NCBI RefSeq assembly: GCF_016907545.1
Contig: NZ_JAFBCD010000001.1
Location: 992,001 to 1,056,000 of the forward strand
Source of the DNA: Paenarthrobacter ilicis
GTDB lineage: Bacteria; Actinomycetota; Actinomycetes; Actinomycetales; Micrococcaceae
Length of the DNA: 64,000 nt
Direction: 5' to 3'
Shown here: piece after piece, positions 26,453-34,128 of the stretch
Layout: each line of letters opens with the position of its first letter
Numbering within the stretch: the stretch's first letter is position 1
The notes under the pieces: generated by a model
Database searches by the model: none
The model's input: the letters and a program-made list of their open reading frames with translations, nothing else
What the model was told of the DNA's origin: nothing
Program-made: the position numbers and the translations under genes

Positions 26453-28573
26453 ATGGCGAAACCAGCAGTTCAGAACCCGACGGCGGCTGATGCCACCTCA
26501 AGCAAAGCCGCCGCACCCATGACTCACCGGCAGATCATGGAAGCCCTCACCGGGCTCCTCGCGGCCTTCTTCACAGCAATCCTCAGCAGCACCATTGTTG
26601 CCAACGCGCTTCCCACCATCATGTCCGAGCTCAAGGGCACCCAGACGGACTTCGCGTGGGTGATCACAGCAGCGCTGCTGGCGAATGCTGCCACCACCCC
26701 CATCTGGGGCAAGCTCGCGGACCTCTTCGACAAGAAGGTCCTGGTCCAGCTGAGCATCGTCATCTTCGTGGCAGGTTCCGTGATGGCGGGCCTGTCCGAG
26801 ACCATCCCGCTGCTGCTGACCGCCCGCGTTATCCAGGGCGTCGCCATGGGTGGCCTCACGGCACTGGCCCAGGCAATCATCGGTTCCATGATTCCGCCGC
26901 GTGACCGTGGCAAGTACTCCGGCTACATGGGTGCAGTCATGGCTGTTGGTACAGCCGGCGGCCCACTGCTGGGCGGTTTCATCGTTGACAGCCCGCTGGG
27001 CTGGCGCTGGACGTTCTTCGTCTGTGTTCCTTTGGCTGTTGTGGCGCTCATCCTGCTCCAAATCACCCTGAAGATCGAGCACATCAAGCGTCCGGCAAAG
27101 ATCGACTGGCTGGGCTCCATCCTGCTGACCTCCGGCGTGAGCCTGCTCCTGATCTGGGTCTCCTTCGCAGGCAACCCCGATTACTACGACTGGGTTTCAT
27201 GGCAGTCGGCCCTCATGGTGGGCGGCGGCGTTGCACTCTTGGCCCTCCTGGTCTTCGTTGAAACCAAGGTTTCCCAGCCGATCATCCCGCTCAAGATCAT
27301 CTCCGAGCGCACCACCGCCCTGGCTATCCTGGCCTCTGTTGCCGTGGGTATCGCCATGTTCGGCTCCTCAACCTTCCTGGGCCAGTACTTCCAGGTTGCC
27401 CGCGGCGCAACGCCCACCGAGGCAGGCCTGCTGACGCTTCCCATGATCGCCGGCAACCTCATTGGCTCGGTGGCCTCAGGTATCCTGATCAGCCGCTTCG
27501 GCAAGTGGAAGAGGTTCCTGGTTGCAGGATCGGTCCTGTTGATCGGCGGCCTGGCGTTCGCCGGAACCATGGACCACACCACAGAACTGTGGATCGTCGC
27601 CATCTACACCGGTGTGTTCGGACTGGGCCTGGGCATGCTGATGCAGAACCTCGTGCTTGCCGTGCAGAACACTGTGCAGGCAAAGGACATCGGAACTGCC
27701 AGTGCCTCGGTAGCCTTCTTCCGTTCCGTGGGTGGAGCGATTGGCGTCTCAGTACTTGGCGCCATCATGTCCAACCACGTCAAGGACTTGGCCGTTGAAG
27801 GCATGGCAGCTGCCGGTATCCCGGTCCAAGGCGGTTCCTCCGGAGCCAGCATGGACCTTAAGGACCTGCCCGCCCCTGTTGCCGACATCATGCGTGCCGC
27901 TTACGGTGACGCCACGGCCCAGATCTTCCTTATCTCCGCGATCATCGGCGTAGTGGCCTTGCTTTCCGTCCTGTTCATCAAGGAACGTCCGCTTCGCCGC
28001 ACGGTTGATGCAGCACCGGAAAAGGACCTGATTGCCACCGCCTCCAGCGATGCGGGAATGTCCCTGGACACGGCTTCCATGGATGCTGTTGAAACGCTCG
28101 ACGGCGGTGCCCGCGCCTCTGATGGTGGCGCCGGAACTGTGGATCCACAGCGCTTGGATGCACAGCGTGTGGATGCTCAGCGTTTGGTTGATGGGGCAAA
28201 AGCCCGGGCCAACGGTACTGACCGTCAGGAACCAAAGACCGACTCCGGCACGGACCTGGACCTCGAGTTCGCCCGCATCCTGACCCAGGAACGCCCGCAC
28301 TCTGCCGCGGACGTCAAGGAAGTCCAGGAGCAACTGTCCCGGACCCAGTACGTCCTGGCGGAGCAGCAGTTGCAGCTCAGCCGTGCCAACGTTGAACTCC
28401 AGGCACGCCTTCGGGAGCAGCAGAGCATCGCCGAACAACAGGCCAACACAGCCGAAGAGTTGGCGGCAATCCGCAAGGAACTCAAGCGCGAACGCCGCCA
28501 GCAGGAACGCATGGCATTGATGCTCTTGCAGGGAGCAGAAAGCCGCGCAGACCACGGCAAGCATGCAGGCTGA
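26453..28573 (+). CDS. DHA2-type MFS multidrug transporter with long C-terminal coiled-coil tail
   Basis: A 706-aa protein. Residues ~25-520 form a 14-span drug/proton antiporter, with the motif-A-like GKLADLFDKKVLVQ, the motif-C-like GGPLLGGFI and FFVCVPLAV. About 185 cytoplasmic residues follow: a repeat-containing linker (DPQRLDAQRVDAQRL), then a Gln/Glu-rich coiled coil (EVQEQLSRTQYVLAEQQLQ, REQQSIAEQQANTAEEL) to the end. Family members usually stop near 500 aa, so the tail is unusual. MarR lies just upstream in the same operon. Confidence 0.9.
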   Translation: MAKPAVQNPTAADATSSKAAAPMTHRQIMEALTGLLAAFFTAILSSTIVANALPTIMSELKGTQTDFAWVITAALLANAATTPIWGKLADLFDKKVLVQLSIVIFVAGSVMAGLSETIPLLLTARVIQGVAMGGLTALAQAIIGSMIPPRDRGKYSGYMGAVMAVGTAGGPLLGGFIVDSPLGWRWTFFVCVPLAVVALILLQITLKIEHIKRPAKIDWLGSILLTSGVSLLLIWVSFAGNPDYYDWVSWQSALMVGGGVALLALLVFVETKVSQPIIPLKIISERTTALAILASVAVGIAMFGSSTFLGQYFQVARGATPTEAGLLTLPMIAGNLIGSVASGILISRFGKWKRFLVAGSVLLIGGLAFAGTMDHTTELWIVAIYTGVFGLGLGMLMQNLVLAVQNTVQAKDIGTASASVAFFRSVGGAIGVSVLGAIMSNHVKDLAVEGMAAAGIPVQGGSSGASMDLKDLPAPVADIMRAAYGDATAQIFLISAIIGVVALLSVLFIKERPLRRTVDAAPEKDLIATASSDAGMSLDTASMDAVETLDGGARASDGGAGTVDPQRLDAQRVDAQRLVDGAKARANGTDRQEPKTDSGTDLDLEFARILTQERPHSAADVKEVQEQLSRTQYVLAEQQLQLSRANVELQARLREQQSIAEQQANTAEELAAIRKELKRERRQQERMALMLLQGAESRADHGKHAG
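28148..28192 (+). repeat. In-frame 15-bp repeat in the MFS transporter tail
   Basis: Three imperfect 15-bp copies beginning CAGCG(C/T)(T/G)TGG encode QRLDA, QRVDA and QRLVD in the linker between the membrane domain and coiled coil. Copy number could vary between strains. Confidence 0.7.
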
Positions 28574-28662
28574 CACTTCGGCAGTTCCCCGCCGGTCCTG
28601 ACTCATGCGGGTCCTGAATCACCTGCGTAGTACATGAAATACAGCTGAACATCAGCAACACC

Positions 28663-28698
28663 CAAGGCGCTGGACGGGGAAACCCGGCCAGCGCCTTG
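28663..28698 (+). terminator. Terminator-like hairpin after the MFS gene
   Basis: CAAGGCGCTGG (28663-28673) pairs perfectly with CCAGCGCCTTG (28688-28698) across a 14-nt loop. No T-tract follows. It lies in the 314-bp gap 28574-28887, which otherwise holds only presumed promoter sequence for the ABC exporter; I see no gene there. Confidence 0.55.
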
Positions 28699-28887
28699 CT
28701 GCACCCACTGTGTCGGCGGGCCGTCACAGTGCCGGGGTTGAGTGAACTACTCCGCTGGGATGATCTTTTCCGTAAGTTGTTTCGCCGGGGCAACGGATTT
28801 CGTACAGTAGGGAGGCTAATACTGTCAGCCCCGGCTGCTAGAACTTCTCTTATCTCATTCACGCACTCTTCTTAAGGACCCGTGGGC

Positions 28888-30621
28888 ATGCTTGTCACCC
28901 TGATACGGCGCTATTCCAAGCCGTATTTGCCGCAGATAGTGGCTGTGTTGTTTTTCCAACTGGCCTCCACCATTGCCACGCTGTATCTCCCCAGCCTCAA
29001 TGCCAAGATCATTGATGAGGGAGTTTCCCGCGGGGACACCGATTTCATCTGGCAGACCGGCGTGCTCATGCTCGGTGTCGCTTTGGGGCAGGTTATTGCC
29101 GCCATCGTGGCCGTGTACTTCGGCTCGCGCGTTGCCATGGCCGTTGGCCGTGACCTCCGCCGCGGCGTCTTCCGGCAAGTGAGCAGCTTCTCCGCCCAGG
29201 ACGTCAACCGCTTTGGTGCGCCCACCCTGATCACCAGGGGAACCAACGATGTCCAGCAAGTGCAGATGCTGGTGCTGATGGGCCTGAACTTCATGGTGTC
29301 CACGCCCATCATGTGCATTGGCGGCATCATCATGGCGCTTCGCGAGGATCTCAACCTGTCCTGGCTCGTGTGGGTTTCCGTCCCTGTGCTGGTGGCAGTC
29401 GTGGGCTACCTCGTGGTCCGCCTGATGCCCTTGTTCCGCTCCATGCAGACCAAAATCGATGCCATCAACGGCGTACTCCGCGAGCAGATCATCGGCATCC
29501 GCGTGGTCCGTGCTTTCGTCCGCGAGCCACATGAAGCCAAGCGCTTCGGAGACGCCAATGATGACCTCACTGCCGTGTCCGTGAAGATCGGCAACCTGTT
29601 TGTCCTCATGTTCCCGGCCATCGGCATGATCCTGCACCTCTCCACGGCCGCGGTGCTGTGGTTCGGCGGGCAGCGCGTTGACTCTGGGGACATGCAGGTG
29701 GGTGCTTTGACAGCATTCCTCCAGTACCTGCTGCAGATCCTCATGGCCGTCATGATGGGTACCTTCATGGCCATGATGATTCCCCGTGCTTCGGTGTGTG
29801 CCGATCGCATCGGCGAGGTCCTGGACGTCGAGCCGTCCATCCACAACCCGTCCACGCCGGTGGTACCGGCTGAAAAGAAGGGGCGCGTCGAGTTCCGGGA
29901 CGTGACGTTCAAGTACCCGGGTGCTGAGGCGCCGGTCCTGAGCAATATTTCGTTCACCGCCGAGCCCGGCAAGACCCTGGCCATCATCGGATCCACGGGC
30001 GCGGGCAAGACCACCCTGGTGTCGTTGTTGCCGAGGCTCTACGACGTCGCATCGGGTGAAGTGCTTCTGGACGGCGTGCCCGTCACGGACATGGATTCAT
30101 CCGAGATCACCCGGCGTGTTTCCGCCGTTCCGCAGAAGCCCTACCTGTTCTCCGGAACCATTGAGCACAACCTGCGCTTCGGTAAACCGGATGCAACGGA
30201 TCAGGAATTGTGGGATGCACTGGAGACAGCGCAAGCCAAAGGATTCGTGGAAGAGAAGTCCACGGGGTTGAACCGGCGCATCGCCCAAGGTGGTACCAAC
30301 GTCTCCGGCGGGCAACGCCAGAGGCTGTCCATTGCCAGGGCCCTGGTCACCAAGCCGAACGTCTATCTGTTTGACGATTCGTTCTCGGCTTTGGATGTGG
30401 CAACAGACGCCAGGCTTCGGAAGGCACTGAAGGCCAAAACCAAGGATGCAACAGTCATCATCGTCGCGCAGCGTGTTTCCACCATCGCTGACGCTGACGA
30501 GATCCTGGTGCTGGACAACGGCCGCATTGTTGACCGGGGTACCCACAACGAACTCCTGGAGACGTCACCCACGTACCAGGAAATCGTGGAGTCGCAGCTG
30601 AGCGTAGAGGAAATGGCATGA
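28888..30621 (+). CDS. ABC exporter half-transporter with degenerate ATP site
   Basis: A 577-aa protein: six membrane segments (residues ~1-310) followed by an ATPase domain. Walker A is GSTGAGKTT (368-376) and the signature VSGGQRQRLS is normal, but the residue after Walker B Asp496 is Asp497 instead of the catalytic glutamate, and the switch histidine is Gln528 (VAQRVST). This is the degenerate pattern of one half of heterodimeric exporters such as TM287/288. ATG at 28888 is nine bases from AAGGA; GTG at 28882 is too close to it. The next gene overlaps by ATGA and supplies the complete half. Confidence 0.9.
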   Translation: MLVTLIRRYSKPYLPQIVAVLFFQLASTIATLYLPSLNAKIIDEGVSRGDTDFIWQTGVLMLGVALGQVIAAIVAVYFGSRVAMAVGRDLRRGVFRQVSSFSAQDVNRFGAPTLITRGTNDVQQVQMLVLMGLNFMVSTPIMCIGGIIMALREDLNLSWLVWVSVPVLVAVVGYLVVRLMPLFRSMQTKIDAINGVLREQIIGIRVVRAFVREPHEAKRFGDANDDLTAVSVKIGNLFVLMFPAIGMILHLSTAAVLWFGGQRVDSGDMQVGALTAFLQYLLQILMAVMMGTFMAMMIPRASVCADRIGEVLDVEPSIHNPSTPVVPAEKKGRVEFRDVTFKYPGAEAPVLSNISFTAEPGKTLAIIGSTGAGKTTLVSLLPRLYDVASGEVLLDGVPVTDMDSSEITRRVSAVPQKPYLFSGTIEHNLRFGKPDATDQELWDALETAQAKGFVEEKSTGLNRRIAQGGTNVSGGQRQRLSIARALVTKPNVYLFDDSFSALDVATDARLRKALKAKTKDATVIIVAQRVSTIADADEILVLDNGRIVDRGTHNELLETSPTYQEIVESQLSVEEMA

Positions 30622-32696
30622 GCGAGCAGAACCAGCAGAAGAAGCGCGGCTGGGGTGCCAAGTCCCGTGCGGCTGAGGATTCCCAGGCAACCGCCGAGGC
30701 CACCATCGCCACGGAGGTCCTGGAAGACGACGACTTCGTGGAAGAGGAATACGTTCCCTCGGAAGCCGATGGCGGCATGTTCGGTGATGTGCCGGCCAAG
30801 AAAGCCAAGGCCTTCTGGCCTTCGGCCAAGCGGCTCATGGGCCTGCTGAAGCCGGAGAGCGTTGGCGTGTACATCGTTGTGGGCCTGGTGATCGTTTCAG
30901 TAGTCCTGAATGTGATCGCCCCCAAGGTTCTGGGCAGCGCCATGGACGTCATTTTTGGTGGCGTCATGGGCAAGCAGATTCCGCCGGGAGTATCCCAGGA
31001 TCAGTTTGTAGAACTTCTGCGCCAGCAAGGGCAGGGCAACTTCGCGGACATGGTCTCCAAGATGCAGCTCACCAACGGCATCGACTTCAACAAGCTGACG
31101 TTCCTGATCTCGATCGTCCTGCTCATGTACTTCGTAGCCAATATCTTCCTGTGGGCACAGGGCTGGCTGCTCAACCGGATCGTCATGCGGGTCATCAAGA
31201 AGCTCCGCAACGACGTCCAGGCGAAGCTGAACAGGCTTCCGCTGAACTACTTCGACACCAGGCAGCGCGGCGACATCCTCTCCCGCGTCACCAACGACGT
31301 CGACAACGTCCAGCAGGGCCTCCAGCAGGCGTTCTCGCAGTTGGTCAGTTCCGTGCTGACGGTTCTGGGCATCACCGTCATGATGTTCATCGTGTCCTGG
31401 GAGCTGGCGCTGATCGCGCTGGTCGCCCTTCCACTGTCAGGTATCGTTGCCGGGGTTATCGGAGCGCGCAGCCAAAAACTGTTCGCCGCACAGTGGAAGA
31501 ACACCGGCGCACTGAACGGTCAAATCGAAGAGTCCTTTTCCGGGCATGACCTGGTGAAGGTTTTCGGCCGCGACGCCGACATGCTGGAACGCTTCGACGC
31601 CAAGAACGAGGAACTTTACAAGGCTTCCTTCGGGGCCCAGTTCGTTTCCGGCGTGATCTTCCCGGCCATGAACTTTGTGTCCTACCTGGCCTATGTGGGC
31701 ATCGCAGTGGTGGGCGGTCTGCGCGTCGCCTCCGGCTCCATGAGCCTGGGTGACGCCACGGCGTTCATCCAGTACTCGCGTGAGTTTACGCAGCCCCTCG
31801 GCCAGATCGCCGGCATGGCCAACATGCTGCAGTCCGGGGTGGCCTCCGCCGAGCGTGTCTTCGAATTCCTGGATGCTGACGAAGAGGTGGAAGAGACCGG
31901 CACCAAGCACCTCCCCGCAAAGACGGATGGGCACGTGGAATTTGACCACGTTTCCTTCAGCTACGTGGAGGACAAGCCGCTGATTGAAGACCTCTCGTTC
32001 AGTGCAGAACCCGGGCACACAGTGGCCATTGTGGGTCCCACGGGTGCTGGCAAGACCACCTTGGTGAACCTGGTGATGCGCTTCTACGAGCTCAATGCCG
32101 GGCGGATCACGTTGGACGGTGTGGACATCAAGGACCTCAGCCGTGCCGAGCTGCGCTCCAAGGTAGGCATGGTGCTGCAGGATGCCTGGCTCTTTGGCGG
32201 GACCATCTACGACAACATCAAGTACGGCAACCTGGACGCTACCGAAGAGCAGGTCATGGAGGCAGCCAAGGCTACGTACGTTGACCGCTTTGTCCGCGCT
32301 TTGCCGGATGGGTACCAAACCATCATTGACGAAGAAGGCAACAACGTCAGTGCCGGTGAAAAGCAGCTCATCACCATCGCCAGGGCCTTTGTCTCCGATC
32401 CTTCGTTGTTGATCCTGGATGAGGCAACGAGCTCGGTGGATACCCGCACCGAGCTCCTGCTGCAGAAGGCCATGGCGGCTCTCCGCACGGACCGGACCAG
32501 CTTTGTCATCGCCCACCGGCTCTCCACCATCAGGGACGCGGACACCATTCTGGTGATGGAAAACGGCCAGATTGTGGAACAAGGCAACCATGCCCACCTG
32601 CTGACTTTGCAGGGCGCCTACTACCGGTTGTACATGTCCCAGTTCGCCGGGGAGCAGGAAACTGCCGTGGATGATTCGACGGCGGTGCACAGCTGA
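30618..32696 (+). CDS. ABC exporter half-transporter with complete catalytic residues
   Basis: A 692-aa partner of the preceding protein. An acidic N-terminal extension (~80 residues, e.g. VLEDDDFVEEEYVPSEADGG) precedes six membrane spans and an ATPase domain with Walker A GPTGAGKTT (473-481), catalytic Glu602 after Asp601 and switch His633. The signature motif is VSAGEKQ rather than the usual LSGGQ, as in several heterodimeric exporters. The ATGA overlap with the upstream gene points to coupled synthesis of a heterodimer. Substrate (drug, lipid or peptide) is not known. Confidence 0.92.
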   Translation: MSEQNQQKKRGWGAKSRAAEDSQATAEATIATEVLEDDDFVEEEYVPSEADGGMFGDVPAKKAKAFWPSAKRLMGLLKPESVGVYIVVGLVIVSVVLNVIAPKVLGSAMDVIFGGVMGKQIPPGVSQDQFVELLRQQGQGNFADMVSKMQLTNGIDFNKLTFLISIVLLMYFVANIFLWAQGWLLNRIVMRVIKKLRNDVQAKLNRLPLNYFDTRQRGDILSRVTNDVDNVQQGLQQAFSQLVSSVLTVLGITVMMFIVSWELALIALVALPLSGIVAGVIGARSQKLFAAQWKNTGALNGQIEESFSGHDLVKVFGRDADMLERFDAKNEELYKASFGAQFVSGVIFPAMNFVSYLAYVGIAVVGGLRVASGSMSLGDATAFIQYSREFTQPLGQIAGMANMLQSGVASAERVFEFLDADEEVEETGTKHLPAKTDGHVEFDHVSFSYVEDKPLIEDLSFSAEPGHTVAIVGPTGAGKTTLVNLVMRFYELNAGRITLDGVDIKDLSRAELRSKVGMVLQDAWLFGGTIYDNIKYGNLDATEEQVMEAAKATYVDRFVRALPDGYQTIIDEEGNNVSAGEKQLITIARAFVSDPSLLILDEATSSVDTRTELLLQKAMAALRTDRTSFVIAHRLSTIRDADTILVMENGQIVEQGNHAHLLTLQGAYYRLYMSQFAGEQETAVDDSTAVHS

Positions 32697-32710
32697 GCGC
32701 GGATGCCCTG

Positions 32711-32735
32711 ACGCCCCCGGCCGGTCCGGGGGCGT
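32711..32735 (+). terminator. Hairpin terminator after the ABC exporter
   Basis: ACGCCCCCGG (32711-32720) pairs with CCGGGGGCGT (32726-32735) around a 5-nt loop, followed by CTTCC. It ends only five bases before the ATG of the next gene, so it could also mask that gene's start region. Confidence 0.7.
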
Positions 32736-32740
32736 CTTCC

Positions 32741-33187
32741 ATGCCCCAGCGCATTGAGGTTTTGGTACCCATGCGCTGGGGTGACATGGATGCCTACGGA
32801 CACATCAACAACGTCCAGATTGTCAGGATGTTGGAAGAGGCGCGTGTCGCGGCCTTCGGACCTCCCCGGGGAGCCGGACTGCCCGGTGTGGAACCGCCTG
32901 CAGCCCTGTTCAACGATGTTGAGGAGGGCACCATGACCTTGGTGGTGGAGCACAAGGTCCGCTACGTCCGGACGTTGGAATACCGGAATATCCCGGCAGT
33001 GGTGGAGATCTGGGTGGGCGCAGTCAAGGGTGCCAGCTTTGACCTCCACTATGTCATCAAGGACCCCGTAACGCGGGAGGACTGCGTTAAGGCCAGTACC
33101 CACTTGGCATTCGTCTCCGAAGCCACAGGACGGGTGCTCCGGCTGACCGGGGAACAGAAGGAAAAGTTGGCGCGCTATCAAGCCTGA
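32741..33187 (+). CDS. 4-hydroxybenzoyl-CoA thioesterase-fold (hot-dog) acyl-CoA thioesterase
   Basis: A 148-aa hot-dog fold protein with the family motif RWGDMDAYGHINNVQ, where the aspartate in GDMDAYGH is the expected catalytic residue, followed by RMLEEARVAAF. It probably hydrolyses an acyl-CoA. No ribosome site precedes the ATG at 32741, which lies against a hairpin; ATG at 32771 (VPMRWGDMD) is an alternative start that keeps the motif. Confidence 0.8.
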   Translation: MPQRIEVLVPMRWGDMDAYGHINNVQIVRMLEEARVAAFGPPRGAGLPGVEPPAALFNDVEEGTMTLVVEHKVRYVRTLEYRNIPAVVEIWVGAVKGASFDLHYVIKDPVTREDCVKASTHLAFVSEATGRVLRLTGEQKEKLARYQA

Positions 33188-33217
33188 GCTGAGCCGATGT
33201 GCCCGTAGAGTTTCACC

Positions 33218-34030
33218 ATGAAACTTGAAATCGCGGTGGTGGGTGCTGCCGGAGCCGGAACCGCCGCATCCGAAGGTGCTGACCGTGTGGAACTGTGCAG
33301 CAGCCTGGAACTGGGCGGCGTCACCCCCAGTCAAGGGCTCATGGAAGCGAGCCTGGAGCATGCGGATGGTCGGTTGGAAGTTCACCCGCTGGTTCGATCC
33401 AGGCCAGGGGATTTTTTGTACTCGGCAACGGACATCGACACCATGGCCCATGAAATCCGCCATCTGTTGCGCATGGGAGCCCACGGCGTGGTGATCGGTG
33501 CGTTGATTCCTGACGGCGGCGTGGACGTGGCCGCGATTCAGCGGCTTGTGGGCGTGGCCAGAGAAGCGAATCCGGATGCGCAGTTGACGTTCCACCGTGC
33601 CATCGATCAGTCCGCAGATCCTTTGGCCGCCGTGGACCAGCTGCTGGAGCTCGGTTTCACCCGCGTCCTGACCTCCGGCGGTGCGGCCAGCGCGGGCGCA
33701 GGGTTGGACACGCTGCGGCGCATGGTGGAGCGCGCAGACGGAGCTTTGGAAATCATGGCCGGGGGTGGGCTGACCGTTCAGGACATCCAGTCCATGCACG
33801 CGGCAGGCGTTTCCGCCGTTCACTTGTCCGCAAAGAGGACTGTGTCCACCTTGGTCGGCATCCCACGGGCCACAGAGAAGTCGCCGTCCGGGGCCATTTC
33901 GCTGGGTTCACAGGACGGCACCGATCCCACGGCCTACACGGTGACAGACTGGGCAACCGTCCGGGCTGCTCGAGCGGCGGTGGATGCCGTCAGCACGGCT
34001 TCGGGCACTAAATCCGGAACTGGAATCTGA
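33218..34030 (+). CDS. cutC: CutC-family protein
   Basis: A 270-aa TIM-barrel protein of the CutC family. Characteristic pieces are EGADRVELCSSLELGGVTPSQGL, VHPLVRSRPGDFLYS, LTFHRAIDQSADPLAA, RVLTSGGAASA and IMAGGGLTVQDI, in the order seen in E. coli CutC. The family name comes from copper homeostasis, but the enzymatic role is unsettled. It begins 30 bp after the thioesterase and may be co-transcribed with it. Confidence 0.88.
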   Translation: MKLEIAVVGAAGAGTAASEGADRVELCSSLELGGVTPSQGLMEASLEHADGRLEVHPLVRSRPGDFLYSATDIDTMAHEIRHLLRMGAHGVVIGALIPDGGVDVAAIQRLVGVAREANPDAQLTFHRAIDQSADPLAAVDQLLELGFTRVLTSGGAASAGAGLDTLRRMVERADGALEIMAGGGLTVQDIQSMHAAGVSAVHLSAKRTVSTLVGIPRATEKSPSGAISLGSQDGTDPTAYTVTDWATVRAARAAVDAVSTASGTKSGTGI

Positions 34031-34038
34031 CGGGCCGG

Positions 34039-34128
34039 AACATGTCGGACCGGAACACGACGCCCCCCAACATATCGGCCCGCAACGCGACGACCCACAA
34101 CATGTCGGCCCGCAACACGACGGGTGAG
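34039..34128 (+). repeat. Three 30-bp tandem repeats spanning the start of the next gene
   Basis: Imperfect copies at 34039-34068, 34069-34098 and 34099-34128, each AACAT(G/A)TCGG(A/C)CCG(G/C)AAC-type, encode a ten-residue repeat NMSxRNTTxx. The annotated ATG lies in the first copy and a second ATG in the third. Confidence 0.8.

Noticed and set aside
31437..32690. 417-codon minus-strand frame
   Set aside because: Antisense of the second ABC half-transporter, whose ATPase motifs are complete.
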